From positions 1 to 64,000 of the forward strand of contig ONDS01000015.1 in assembly GCA_900316685.1 (NCBI GenBank): 64,000 nt of DNA. Reading direction: 5' to 3'. The notes beneath the pieces were generated by a model. The model saw only the letters and a program-made list of their open reading frames with translations, ran no database searches and had not been told where the DNA came from. Within the stretch, counting starts at the first letter, position 1. Each line of letters starts with the position of its first letter. This document shows positions 35,461 to 44,687 of this stretch, one piece after another. Both the position numbers and the translations under genes were made by a program. The stretch is from an uncultured Prevotellaceae bacterium. Its GTDB lineage: Bacteria; Bacteroidota; Bacteroidia; Bacteroidales; Bacteroidaceae.

Positions 35461-38400
35461 TTGACAATTCTTCTTGCCATGCTCTTCCTATGTGTGGGAG
35501 TGGCATGGGCGCAGACGACCATCACTGGAAGCGTGGTGACGCAGGAGGATGGCGAACCCATCATGGGAGCCACCATCCGCATCGTGGGCACGCAACAGGG
35601 AACGGTGACTGATGACAACGGCCGTTTCTCCCTGTCGGTGCCAAACAGCAACGCTGATCTGCAAGTGTCCTACCTTGGCTATGTCACTAAGACAGTACGT
35701 GCGCGCAACGGTATGACCGTCACCCTCGTATCCGACGATAACCTGCTCGACGAGGTGGTGGTGACAGCCCTTGGCATCAAACGCTCGGCAAAGGCCATCG
35801 GTTATTCGGCCACACAGGTCTTGGGCGATGAGATAGCACAGGCGCGTACCAACGACATCATGACCAGCTTGGCCGGTAAGGTGGCAGGTGTATCCATCTC
35901 GAGTACCTCATCCGACCCAGGCTCATCCAATGCGGTCATTATCCGTGGTATCAGTTCGCTTAGCGGTAGCAACCAACCGCTATATGTCATCGACGGTGTG
36001 CCAATGGTCAACACAGCGGTATTTAGCAACAACGGATTGGACAACGGTTATGACTTCGGTAATGGTGCCAGCGTGGTCAACCCCGACGACGTGGAAAACA
36101 TGACGGTGCTGAAAGGTGCCGCTGCTACGGCTCTTTATGGTAGCCGCGCCGCTAACGGTGTCATCCTCATTACCACAAAGAGTGGTTCGAAGCAGACCAA
36201 AGGCCTCGGCATCGAGTACAACGGTGGCTTACAGTGGGAAAAAGTGCTGCGTCTGCCGCAACAGCAAAACGACTTCGGTATGGGTTGGTATGGTAACCAT
36301 ACCGAGATTGAGAACGGTTCATGGGGTCCGAAATTCGACGGCTCCATCCTTCGTTACGGAATGATTTATGACTATCAACAGCACATGAAGTCGTATGTGG
36401 CCATCCCGTCGAACATGCAGGACTTCTTCGACACGGGTTTCCGCTACTCCAACAGCGTGTCGTTCAACGGCGCTACCGATGCTTCCACCTTCTTCCTCTC
36501 GCTTTCGCAAATCAAGGAAGACGGTATCATCCCCACAGATGCTGACTCCTACCGCAAATACACATTTGCAGGACGGGCTAGCCACAAAATCAAGGATGTA
36601 ACGCTCAGCATGTCGGTCAACTATGCATGGAACTCTAACGACTTCGTGACCACAGGTCAGAAGACAGGTTCCATGTACAACGCCATCATGCAGACCCCGC
36701 GTGATATCAGCATCGCTGAGATGCAAGACCTAAGCAACCCCTTCAACACTCCGGGTTACTATTATACTCCTTACGGCGTGACCAACCCCTACTATATCCT
36801 TGAGAACTATCTCAACAACTACGAAGCTTCACGTTTCTACGGAAAACTGCAACTCGATTATGACTTCCTGAAATATTTCCGTCTGACCTACCGCTTCGGT
36901 CTTGACACACAGACAGGACACCGCAATACGGGACAGCCTAACCTCGAGAAACTTTTCGAAGGAACAGCCAATGGTGGAGACCTTGTCGGTGAGACGGGTA
37001 GCGTCGCCCAGCAGACTACACGTCAGCGTGAAATCAACCACGACCTCATGGTCACCTTCGACAAAGACCTCATCGAGGACCTGCACTTTAATGCAGTGGC
37101 TGGTCTCAACGGCAATGAGCGTAAGTACTCTTACTTATACTCTTCGGTCGACAACCTTACCATTCCAACATGGTATAACCTGAGCAACTCGTCGGAAATA
37201 CCAACTGTTGAAACTTATCTGAGCAAACGCCGTCTCATCGGTATCTATGCACAGACCGAATTCGCATGGCGCAACATGCTGTATCTCACACTGACGGCAC
37301 GTAACGACTGGTCGTCGACACTGCCTAAAGGCAACCGCTCGTTCTTCTATCCTGGCATCACCGCCAGCTGGATCTTTACCGAACTGCTCAACGATGACAT
37401 CAAGAAATATGTCACCTTTGGTAAACTGCGTGCAGCTTGGGGTAAGACAGGTAACGATGCCAACGTCTATATGACAAAGTCTGTTTATGCACAAGCCGAA
37501 GCCAATTCTTCAGGATGGGGAACCAGTAAATTCCCCTTTACCAAGACGGGTACCAACGCATTCACCATGAGCAATGTGCTGGGCAGTAACTCACTTAGCC
37601 CTGAGATGTCAACAGAGTTCGAGATTGGTCTTAACATGGCGTTCTTCCAGAACCGCTTGTCGTTTGACTTCTCATACTACAACCGTAACACCGACAAGCA
37701 GATTTTCTCGCTGAACATGGACCCTGCATCAGGTTACACAGCCATGAACACCAACCTCGGTAAGGTGCGCAACCAGGGTATAGAGTTGCTCGTCAATGTG
37801 GCCCCGGTCAAGACACGCGATTTCCAGTGGGATCTCTCTTGGAACTTCACCAAGAACAACAACAAAGTGCTCGACCTGCCCGATGAACTCGGAGGCGAGG
37901 CACAGATTTACGGATTTACTGGCGGTACGGGACTCTATGCCATCGAAGGCGAAGAACTCGGTATCTTCAAGGCTTACACTGCTAAGAGAGACCCAGAAGG
38001 ACATATCGTTGTCAACAATAAGGGCCTGCCTGTTGCTACCGACGACATTGAGCCTATTGGCTCCATGAACCATAAATACATGATGGGCTTCGGAACCACA
38101 TTGAAATATAAAGGTCTGTCGCTTGCTGTCAACTTCGACTACCGTAAGGGTGGCCTGATGTTCTCGCGTACAAAGGATATCCAGTACTTCACCGGTAATG
38201 CAATGCAGACGGCTTACAACGATCGTAATCCGTGGGTCATCCCCAACTCTGTGGTAGCTGTGACTGACGATGCTGGCAATGTGACTTATAGTCCCAACAC
38301 CACTCCGCTCACACCGACCAATATGTTCACATTCTGGGATGCTGGTGGTGAGGAAATGGATGCCGCCTTCCTCGTGGATAAGACTTACCTGAAACTGCGT

Positions 38401-38631
38401 AGCGTAGTCCTTACTTGGGAACTGCCTAGTCAGTGGCTCAACAAGACATTCCTTACAGGTGTCTCATTGTCATTGTTCGGCAACAACCTCTTCTTGTGGA
38501 CACCGAAGAGCAATACCTTTATCGATCCTGAGACGACATCGTTCGGTAACGACCTCGAAGGTAACTTCGGTGAATATTCGACCAACCCCAGCTCACGCAA
38601 GTTTGGTTTCAACGTGAATGTAAAATTTTAA
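35461..38631 (+). CDS. SusC/RagA family TonB-linked outer membrane transporter; start codon frame disrupted by an A6 tract
   Basis: The 1056-residue frame has a signal peptide core ending 'VAWAQ', a carboxypeptidase-regulatory domain ('GEPIMGATIRIVGTQQGTVTDDNGRF'-type, about 20-95), the TonB plug and a 22-strand barrel ending 'FNVNVKF'. It imports an unknown substrate together with SusD. Its first codon in this frame is TTG (35461), with the next ATG at 35479. The expected start ATG (35448-35450) is followed by six A and is out of frame, hitting TAG after three codons; with five A it would read MKNSLTILLAM... into the frame. The disruption may be a sequence error, phase variation by slippage, or a bypass through TTG. 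Confidence 0.88.
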   Translation: MTILLAMLFLCVGVAWAQTTITGSVVTQEDGEPIMGATIRIVGTQQGTVTDDNGRFSLSVPNSNADLQVSYLGYVTKTVRARNGMTVTLVSDDNLLDEVVVTALGIKRSAKAIGYSATQVLGDEIAQARTNDIMTSLAGKVAGVSISSTSSDPGSSNAVIIRGISSLSGSNQPLYVIDGVPMVNTAVFSNNGLDNGYDFGNGASVVNPDDVENMTVLKGAAATALYGSRAANGVILITTKSGSKQTKGLGIEYNGGLQWEKVLRLPQQQNDFGMGWYGNHTEIENGSWGPKFDGSILRYGMIYDYQQHMKSYVAIPSNMQDFFDTGFRYSNSVSFNGATDASTFFLSLSQIKEDGIIPTDADSYRKYTFAGRASHKIKDVTLSMSVNYAWNSNDFVTTGQKTGSMYNAIMQTPRDISIAEMQDLSNPFNTPGYYYTPYGVTNPYYILENYLNNYEASRFYGKLQLDYDFLKYFRLTYRFGLDTQTGHRNTGQPNLEKLFEGTANGGDLVGETGSVAQQTTRQREINHDLMVTFDKDLIEDLHFNAVAGLNGNERKYSYLYSSVDNLTIPTWYNLSNSSEIPTVETYLSKRRLIGIYAQTEFAWRNMLYLTLTARNDWSSTLPKGNRSFFYPGITASWIFTELLNDDIKKYVTFGKLRAAWGKTGNDANVYMTKSVYAQAEANSSGWGTSKFPFTKTGTNAFTMSNVLGSNSLSPEMSTEFEIGLNMAFFQNRLSFDFSYYNRNTDKQIFSLNMDPASGYTAMNTNLGKVRNQGIELLVNVAPVKTRDFQWDLSWNFTKNNNKVLDLPDELGGEAQIYGFTGGTGLYAIEGEELGIFKAYTAKRDPEGHIVVNNKGLPVATDDIEPIGSMNHKYMMGFGTTLKYKGLSLAVNFDYRKGGLMFSRTKDIQYFTGNAMQTAYNDRNPWVIPNSVVAVTDDAGNVTYSPNTTPLTPTNMFTFWDAGGEEMDAAFLVDKTYLKLRSVVLTWELPSQWLNKTFLTGVSLSLFGNNLFLWTPKSNTFIDPETTSFGNDLEGNFGEYSTNPSSRKFGFNVNVKF

Positions 38632-38643
38632 TTCGTAGATGTG

Positions 38644-40137
38644 ATGAAAAAGTTATTTCTATATATCACTGTAGGTGCGTTAGCGCTGACCAGTTGTGAC
38701 CTCGACATCAACGACGACCCCAACTATCCGGCCGACACTGACGTGACTGCTGGTCTTCTGTTTCCGTCTGTAGAAAATTATATAGCCGACTGCGTGGGCG
38801 ACCAGATGTTCAATTATGCAGGTTACTTTGCACAGTATTTTGAGCAGGCTCCGACGGCCAACCAGTACAACGACTTGGCCGAACTCAACCTCGATGAGGG
38901 CTCTGACCTCTTCGTGCGTTGCTACAGAAACCTCTATGCCGGTGCACTGACCGACATCCAGGAGATTTTGGCTAAGACCGACAACCCGTCCGACATCTTC
39001 GCTTGTACCGTCATGCGCGCACAGGCGTTCCAACTGCTTGTCGACAACCTCAGCGATGCTCCCTATTCAGAGGCACTGCGTGGTATTGAAATCGCTCAGC
39101 CTAAGTGGGAGGATGGAAAGACCATTTATGAAGGTGTTCTCGCTGAACTCGACGCTGCTGAGGCGAAACTCAGCAACGATGACATGACGCTTACTGACCC
39201 TATGCTGAATGGTGACCTGAACCAGTGGCGCGGCTATGCCAACGCATTGCGTCTGCGCATGTACCTCCGTCTCATCGATGGTGGTGCTACCGAATATACC
39301 AGCAAGGCTAAAGCACTCGTGGCCAATCAGGACAACTTCTTCTCTGACGATGTGAAATGGGATGTCTATTCCAATGCTTCAGGACAGTACAACCCATGGT
39401 ATGACGGTTATTATAGCCTTGGTACCATCAACCATTGTGCTGCTTATCCCATCATCAGTTACATGAAAACCACTGCTGATCCACGTATCAAATATGCATT
39501 CGATAAGAGCGCAGAAACAAAAGATTACGTAGGACAGCTTCCCGGTGCCAAAACTACTACAGGTGACTGGCTAGGTATCAGTTCAGGTTATAACAACGAT
39601 TTTGTGAGCCTCGTCAATTACAAGACCACTCGCGACATGGCTGTTTACCTCTTCACACAGAGTGAATTGCAGTTCCTTATCGCCGAGGTCCAGTTGAGAT
39701 TCAACAATGACGATACGGCTGCAAAGGAGGCTTATGAATTGGGCGTGACCGCCGACTTCACCTCAAAAGGGACTGAGGATGGTGCAGTGGATGAATTCCT
39801 CGCTGCGTCGAAAACTAGTTGGAAAGGTAGCACCGATGCCAAACTCGAACTCATCTATAAGCAGAAATGGGTGGCCCTGTTCATGCGCGACCACATGGAG
39901 GCTTGGTCTGAGATTCGCCGTACCGACGTGCCTGCTCTCTCCAACGCTTCAGCAGCCGATATCTTCGAGAATCCTGCCGTTTATAATCCTGGTGACATGA
40001 TTGAACCAGCGGTCAACTACATCGTCGGCGGCGGTCTGGCCAAGCGCGTGCCCTATCCGAGCATTGCACGTTCGCTCAACCCCAATACGCCGACTGCTAA
40101 GACTTTGAATGAAAAGGTGTTCTGGGATGTGAAATAA
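38644..40137 (+). CDS. SusD/RagB family nutrient-binding lipoprotein
   Basis: From the ATG at 38644 (a GTG directly before it is not needed) the 497-residue product has a lipobox ('LALTSCDLDINDDP'), then the SusD-like helical repeats and loops: 'AGYFAQYFEQAPTANQYNDL', 'RAQAFQLLVDNLSDAPYSEAL', 'IYKQKWVALFMRDHMEAWSEIRRTDVP' and 'PYPSIARSLN'. It is the surface lid that hands substrate to the SusC barrel 12 bp upstream. This subtype, with 'DP..AD..VTAGLLFPSVENYIAD', resembles SusD/RagB homologues not tied to starch. Confidence 0.93.
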   Translation: MKKLFLYITVGALALTSCDLDINDDPNYPADTDVTAGLLFPSVENYIADCVGDQMFNYAGYFAQYFEQAPTANQYNDLAELNLDEGSDLFVRCYRNLYAGALTDIQEILAKTDNPSDIFACTVMRAQAFQLLVDNLSDAPYSEALRGIEIAQPKWEDGKTIYEGVLAELDAAEAKLSNDDMTLTDPMLNGDLNQWRGYANALRLRMYLRLIDGGATEYTSKAKALVANQDNFFSDDVKWDVYSNASGQYNPWYDGYYSLGTINHCAAYPIISYMKTTADPRIKYAFDKSAETKDYVGQLPGAKTTTGDWLGISSGYNNDFVSLVNYKTTRDMAVYLFTQSELQFLIAEVQLRFNNDDTAAKEAYELGVTADFTSKGTEDGAVDEFLAASKTSWKGSTDAKLELIYKQKWVALFMRDHMEAWSEIRRTDVPALSNASAADIFENPAVYNPGDMIEPAVNYIVGGGLAKRVPYPSIARSLNPNTPTAKTLNEKVFWDVK

Positions 40138-40160
40138 TTTAACCATAAATGATTATAACG

Positions 40161-40907
40161 ATGAAAAAAGCATTAGTATATACAATGACACTCTGTGCCG
40201 TCCTGTTGGGCTTCACGGCGTGCAATGACGATAATGATGCACTCACCGACTCCACGCTCACAACATATCCGCATTTCACTATGCTGGGCGATGAGTTTAC
40301 GGAGGTGAATCTCGGTGACGAATATGTCGATGCTGGATGCACTGCCACGTTGGATGGTGTTGACATCACGTCGCAACTCGTCACTACTGGACTCGATGAG
40401 ATTGACACCAGCGTCGCAGGATTCTATTATGTCACTTACTCTTTCGTTAATAAAGACGGATACAAGAAGTCTGCAACACGTACAGTGGCTGTCTTCGACC
40501 CCAATGTTACGACCGACCTCTCTGGCGACTATGTCTGTGCCTCGGGTTCCATTTGTACGATTCTCTCAACTGGAGGTAAAATCGATTTGTCTGGTTGTAC
40601 GATTAGCTTGGAGCAGTTGTTGCCAGGTCTTTTCAATGTCAGCGACCTCATGGGCGGTCTTTACGATCAGTATGCAGGTTATGGAGCTGATGCCCCGGGC
40701 TTGTATGTCATGCAAGGTGTCATCCAACTCACGGCCGACAATGAGATTATCATTCTGAACGGTTATGTGCCGGCTTGGGAAGATTCTTACGACGAGGCTT
40801 ATCCGGGCACCTATAATCCAGAGACAGGCGCTGTCTCATGGGGTATCGATTATGCCGGACTCTATCATTTTGACATTACTATTGTTCCTGTAACTGAAGA
40901 AGAATAA
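40161..40907 (+). CDS. Surface lipoprotein with Ig-like (DUF5011/DUF5012-type) domain
   Basis: The chosen start at 40161 opens a lipoprotein signal ('LGFTACNDDND'). The 248-residue protein has a bacterial Ig-like domain at about 38-118 ('VNLGDEYVDAGCTATLDGVDIT', 'FYYVTYSFVNKDGYKKSATRTVAV'), then a C-terminal beta-rich domain of the BT_2262 kind. In SusCD operons, proteins in this position bind the substrate on the surface. It lies 23 bp after susD and 2 bp before the next gene, so co-expression is very likely. Confidence 0.8.
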   Translation: MKKALVYTMTLCAVLLGFTACNDDNDALTDSTLTTYPHFTMLGDEFTEVNLGDEYVDAGCTATLDGVDITSQLVTTGLDEIDTSVAGFYYVTYSFVNKDGYKKSATRTVAVFDPNVTTDLSGDYVCASGSICTILSTGGKIDLSGCTISLEQLLPGLFNVSDLMGGLYDQYAGYGADAPGLYVMQGVIQLTADNEIIILNGYVPAWEDSYDEAYPGTYNPETGAVSWGIDYAGLYHFDITIVPVTEEE

Positions 40908-40909
40908 GT

Positions 40910-41455
40910 ATGAAAAAATATTTTATTTCCGCAGCCATGAGTGTGCTGCTGGCCGTGGGATTCACGGCATGTGACTCCGAGACCGATGAAAAGCCAGGCG
41001 GAACCGCTATCGAGAAAATGTGCGGTTATTGGGATGTGCAGGTCGATGCCGTTGATGAGAACAACGAGGTCGTTTACGAAGATATCTTCGGTAGCGGAAT
41101 TATCCCATTCTACACTTACAATACCGCTGACAACAGCAGTACAAAGATGTGGATTGATGATTTGCGGAATGATAATTTCTGGAATATCAAGTTCCTCGTA
41201 GATGTCAACTATTCTGCGATGACCTTCTCTGCCACTGACGTTGTTTATGAGGAAGGACAGTATGAAGAAGAAGAGCCGGGAAAGGCTACCGTTTGGGAAG
41301 GAAAAATCGTAGAGAACGGTGGACTCAACCTTCATGGTAAACCTTGGGATACCATTGATTTCAACATCTCTTTCTCCGATGACCCTTATCCAGAAGACTA
41401 TGGTTATCATCACTATCATGTGAGCGGTCTGCGCCATACGGGATTCACGGAATAA
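40910..41455 (+). CDS. Lipid-binding (PF12888, lipocalin-like) lipoprotein
   Basis: The 181-residue protein has a lipobox ('VGFTACDSETD') and a beta-barrel pattern typical of the Bacteroidetes PF12888 family: 'MCGYWDVQVDAVDENNEVVYED', 'TYNTADNSSTKMWIDDL', 'FNISFSDDPYPED' and the ending 'YHVSGLRHTGF'. The family is described as putative lipid-binding. It completes a four-gene SusCD operon without any hydrolase, so a lipid, peptide or cofactor cargo is as likely as a glycan. Confidence 0.8.
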   Translation: MKKYFISAAMSVLLAVGFTACDSETDEKPGGTAIEKMCGYWDVQVDAVDENNEVVYEDIFGSGIIPFYTYNTADNSSTKMWIDDLRNDNFWNIKFLVDVNYSAMTFSATDVVYEEGQYEEEEPGKATVWEGKIVENGGLNLHGKPWDTIDFNISFSDDPYPEDYGYHHYHVSGLRHTGFTE

Positions 41456-41500
41456 CCATTCTCTCGTAACTATAAGGGAAAAACGTTTCCCATCTATGCC

Positions 41501-41536
41501 AAATCGGGATGTCCATCAAGGACGTCCCGATTTTTT
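41501..41536 (+). terminator. Intrinsic terminator of the SusC operon
   Basis: A 14-bp stem with one G-T pair (41501-41514 with 41520-41533) and a run of T ending at 41536. Confidence 0.9.
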
Positions 41537-41539
41537 ATT

Positions 41540-41640
41540 TAAGAGTCAGGGAGTTTAGGAGTTTGGACAATAGTAGGAAGGTGATGGGTGACGAGTGCTC
41601 TCGTTCTTCCTCCCCTGGGAGGGACCAAGGGTGGGTATCT
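41540..41640. repeat. Intergenic repeats after the SusC operon
   Basis: One copy of the GGAGTTTAGGAGTTTGGACAA family (about 41548-41570), followed by a hairpin CCTCCC/GGGAGG at 41609-41622 with a GGGTGGGT tail, of the same architecture as the other C-rich/G-rich elements. Confidence 0.6.
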
Positions 41641-41687
41641 TTTGTCATTTTTTATTTTTATAATTTTATATTTTCCAAAAATTATCG

Positions 41688-41695
41688 TACATTTG
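41688..41695 (+). promoter_or_regulatory. -7 element of the DUF853 ATPase gene
   Basis: TACATTTG followed by C, 46 nt before the ATG at 41742. Confidence 0.45.
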
Positions 41696-41741
41696 CATTC
41701 GTTACTATTATTATCTCGACAATAACCAAAACAATCCTAAT

Positions 41742-43319
41742 ATGTACGACAGAGAACATGGACTTTACATCGCCCATTGCGAGGCTGGGGCGTTGAGCAT
41801 CATTGGTAAAATGGCCAACCGTCATGGACTGATAGCGGGTGCCACGGGTACGGGAAAAACGGTCACGTTGCAGGTGATGGCCGAATCGTTCTGCCAGGCG
41901 GGTGTGCCTTGTTTCATGGCCGACATGAAAGGTGACCTGTCGGGTATATCACAAGTGGGTAAGATGAGTGGATTCATCGAGAAACGATTGCCGGAGTTCG
42001 GCATAGAAAACCCGCAGTTCCAAAGTTGTCCCGTGCGCTTCTTTGATGTGTATGGCGAACAGGGACATCCCATGCGCACCACTATCTCGCAGATGGGACC
42101 ACAACTGATATCCCGACTGCTCCAACTCAATGAGACGCAGGATGGCGTGCTGAACATCGTCTTCCGTATCGCCGATGAGCGCGGACTGCTTATCCTCGAC
42201 CTCAAAGACCTACGCTCCATGCTCGACTATGTGTCGCAACAATCAAAGGATATCCGAACGAAATATGGTACAGTCACAAGTATGACCGTGGGCTCTATCC
42301 AACGGGCTCTCCTGCAGCTGGAAGCCCAAGGTGCTGATAAGTTCTTCGGCGAACCGGCGTTCGACATCTACGACCTGATGCAGACAGAAGGGGGCAAGGG
42401 TGTGATGAACGTGCTGGCTGCCGACAAGCTGATGATGCAGCCCAAGCTCTATTCCACCTTCCTGCTGTGGCTCATGAGCGAGCTCTATTCCACACTTCCC
42501 GAGGTGGGCGATCAGGAACTGCCCAAGCTCGTGTTCTTCTTCGACGAGGCGCATATGCTTTTCGAGGGTACCTCGAAGGCCCTGCTTGACAAGATAGAAC
42601 AGGTGATTCGTCTGATACGCTCCAAGGGCGTGGGCATCTATTTCATCACGCAGAGTCCCACCGATATTCCCGAGAACATCCTCGGGCAACTGGGCAACCG
42701 CGTGCAACATGCCCTGCGCGCCTATACACCGAAAGACCAGAAAGCGGTGAAGACCGCCGCCGACACCTTCCGTGCCAACCCGGCTTTCAAGACCGACGAG
42801 GCTATCATGCAGTTGGAGACGGGCGAGGCGCTCGTCAGCTTCCTCGACGAGAAGGGTGCGCCGAGTGTGGTGCAACGGGCCAAGATACTCTTCCCGCTTT
42901 CGCAAATCGGCGCCATCACGGTAGACCAACGGGCGGACATTCTTCGCACGAGCCGCATCAAGGGCAAGTATGATAAGATGGTGGACCGCGAGAGTGCTTA
43001 CGAGATTCTCGTCAAGGAGGCCGAGGAGGCTGCCAAGGCGAAGGAAGAGGAGGCCGAACAAGAGGAGAAGGCGAAAGGCAAGGAGGCCAAGAGCAAGAAG
43101 AAGGGCTTCTTCAGCAAGGTGCTCAAGGCGGTCATGACGGCCGTTACCTCGACCATAGCCGCCATTGTGGGTGCCTTCGTCACCAGCAAGGTGACGGGCA
43201 AGCAGTCGAAGAGCAGGACATCAGCAAAGGAAAAGGTGGTGAAGAACGCCACCACCGCAGCCACACGCACCATCACCCGCGAACTGTCCCGTGACATCCT
43301 CGGCAACTTGATCAAGTGA
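41742..43319 (+). CDS. HerA-like DUF853 ATPase
   Basis: The 525-residue protein has Walker A 'GATGTGKT' at residues 33-40, 'FMADMKGDLSGIS', Walker B 'LVFFFDEAHMLF' (about 260-271), a sensor-like 'GIYFITQSPTDIPENILGQLGNRVQHALRAY' region, and a charged Glu/Lys/Ala stretch followed by a short hydrophobic segment (about 465-485). This is the DUF853 branch of the HerA/FtsK P-loop ATPases. Related HerA proteins pair with the nuclease NurA or with other partners in DNA processing and defence; none is beside it here, so its job is open. Monocistronic. Confidence 0.9.
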   Translation: MYDREHGLYIAHCEAGALSIIGKMANRHGLIAGATGTGKTVTLQVMAESFCQAGVPCFMADMKGDLSGISQVGKMSGFIEKRLPEFGIENPQFQSCPVRFFDVYGEQGHPMRTTISQMGPQLISRLLQLNETQDGVLNIVFRIADERGLLILDLKDLRSMLDYVSQQSKDIRTKYGTVTSMTVGSIQRALLQLEAQGADKFFGEPAFDIYDLMQTEGGKGVMNVLAADKLMMQPKLYSTFLLWLMSELYSTLPEVGDQELPKLVFFFDEAHMLFEGTSKALLDKIEQVIRLIRSKGVGIYFITQSPTDIPENILGQLGNRVQHALRAYTPKDQKAVKTAADTFRANPAFKTDEAIMQLETGEALVSFLDEKGAPSVVQRAKILFPLSQIGAITVDQRADILRTSRIKGKYDKMVDRESAYEILVKEAEEAAKAKEEEAEQEEKAKGKEAKSKKKGFFSKVLKAVMTAVTSTIAAIVGAFVTSKVTGKQSKSRTSAKEKVVKNATTAATRTITRELSRDILGNLIK

Positions 43320-43731
43320 TTTCCGACAACGAATTTCACGGATTCTTTCCGACAACGAATTTCACGAATGAGAAAGGAACAACGAATTAAACGAATTTCA
43401 CGAATGAGAAAGGAACAACTAATTAAACGAATTTCACGAATGAGAAAGGAACAACTAATTTCACGAATTTCACGAATTTCACTAATTCGTGGGCTAAGTA
43501 ACTTTCTCCCCTCCTTTTCAAAGCAAGCTATCTTTCTCCCCTCCTTTTCCAAAGGAGGGGCAGGGGTGGTTTGTAAAATACTGTCCCAACCGCTTCCATT
43601 CAAAATTCCATAATTCAATCATCGCCGTAGGCGACAAGTCAAAATTCAACATTCAACATTCAAAACTCCTCAAGGGGTGGTATGTAAACAACTGTCCTAA
43701 CCACTAATATTAACATATAACCATCAAAAAA
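43320..43731. repeat. Repeat-filled intergenic region after the DUF853 ATPase gene
   Basis: No gene was found. It contains a 36-bp tandem repeat (43357-43392, 43393-43428 and partial 43429-43464; unit beginning GAATTTCACGAATGAGAAAG), further GAATTTCAC copies to about 43490, then a 90-bp segment (43502-43591) nearly identical to 60063-60152. That segment includes a CCCCTCCTTTT/AAAGGAGGGG hairpin and a GGGGTGGTTTGTAAAATACT tail, with a diverged copy of the tail at 43675-43702. A repeat of the ATTCAACATTCAA type lies at 43645-43668. Confidence 0.85.
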
Positions 43732-44511
43732 ATGAAGAAAATCTATTTTATCTCAGCCATAGCTCTTGGCGCCCTCCTCATGGGCTGCAAGGACGGAAAA
43801 CAGGGAGAACAACCCACCTCCACATCGCAGGAACTAAGGGAAAAAGGCAGCAAAGGCCAGACCAATGCCGAAGCTCAGGAAAACCAACCTTCCGCCGATG
43901 CGGAGGTTGTCGAACATCCGGCTGCACCGGCTCAACCTGCCACCGAACAACCGGCACCCTCTACATCATCAGCCCAACCGATGGTCTACTCCGTTTCCGC
44001 CGACGGATTCCTCAACATACGCGAACACCCCAACTCCTCGTCGAAAATCCTCGGCCGCTTGCTCACCGATGGCAAGGGGGCTGAATACCTCGGATCAACG
44101 GGCAACTGGCACAATGTGCGCTACGAGGGCGTTGTAGGCTTCGTTCACGCTGGCTATGCCCGTCTGGAGGGCTTGGAGCAGCAGGCGCAACGGGCACAGA
44201 CCTCGGGCAGGAAAGTCTATTATGTGGTACTCAACAGTTTCTCCGATCTGAATTCGGCTAAGGAAGCCACGCGTTACCTTCCCGATGCCCTCGACGGTTC
44301 CTGCATCTTCCGTGCCACACAGGGTGGCAAGACCGTCTACCGCCTGTGTGAGGGCAGTTATTACAAACGTTCCGATGCGCAGAGCCAGTTGGATGGCATC
44401 AAACAGTATTTGGAGCGTGAGGCTTGGATATGGGAGGCGGATGCCGTCGCCCCCTGCGTCTACCAAGGCGTCTATCCCAGTGGCGAATCAGCGAGTGTGC
44501 TGCCTAAGTGA
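43732..44511 (+). CDS. Lipoprotein with bacterial SH3 and SPOR-like domains
   Basis: The 259-residue protein has a lipobox ('LLMGCKDGKQ'), a disordered Gln/Pro/Ala linker (about 25-85), an SH3b domain (about 86-147: 'GFLNIREHPNSSSKILGRL', 'WHNVRYEGVVGFVHAGY') and a C-terminal module (about 160-235) starting 'VYYVVLNSFSDLNSAKEA', which has the SPOR-like pattern of a strand, a helix and another strand. It should be tethered to a membrane and touch the cell wall. The SPOR assignment is weaker than the SH3 one. A repeat-filled region precedes it and a strong terminator follows. Confidence 0.8.
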   Translation: MKKIYFISAIALGALLMGCKDGKQGEQPTSTSQELREKGSKGQTNAEAQENQPSADAEVVEHPAAPAQPATEQPAPSTSSAQPMVYSVSADGFLNIREHPNSSSKILGRLLTDGKGAEYLGSTGNWHNVRYEGVVGFVHAGYARLEGLEQQAQRAQTSGRKVYYVVLNSFSDLNSAKEATRYLPDALDGSCIFRATQGGKTVYRLCEGSYYKRSDAQSQLDGIKQYLEREAWIWEADAVAPCVYQGVYPSGESASVLPK

Positions 44512-44537
44512 CATTTCTCCAAGTCTCAGGAGTTAAG

Positions 44538-44582
44538 AAAAAAAGGAGCTATCACGTCCAAAACCGTGATAGCTCCTTTTTT
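44538..44582. terminator. Bidirectional intrinsic terminator
   Basis: A 16-bp perfect stem (44541-44556 with 44565-44580), 8-nt loop, with A-run on the left and T-run on the right, between the SH3 lipoprotein and the convergent AAA ATPase gene. Confidence 0.9.
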
Positions 44583-44687
44583 GCAATTATCTAATTTCAT
44601 ATTTTACGTTTCATGTTTTATGAAATACAAAATAACAACATTTCTGGAAATTATGCAAATTATTTCCCGGTTTTCTATTGTGGTTGG

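Noticed and set aside
43357-43464. CRISPR array with 36-bp repeats
   Set aside because: Units are directly adjacent without spacers, and no cas genes are nearby.
42998-43618. Minus-strand protein with repeated SFLIREIR units
   Set aside because: The repeated peptide is only the translation of the 36-bp noncoding repeat, and the rest overlaps the DUF853 gene antisense.
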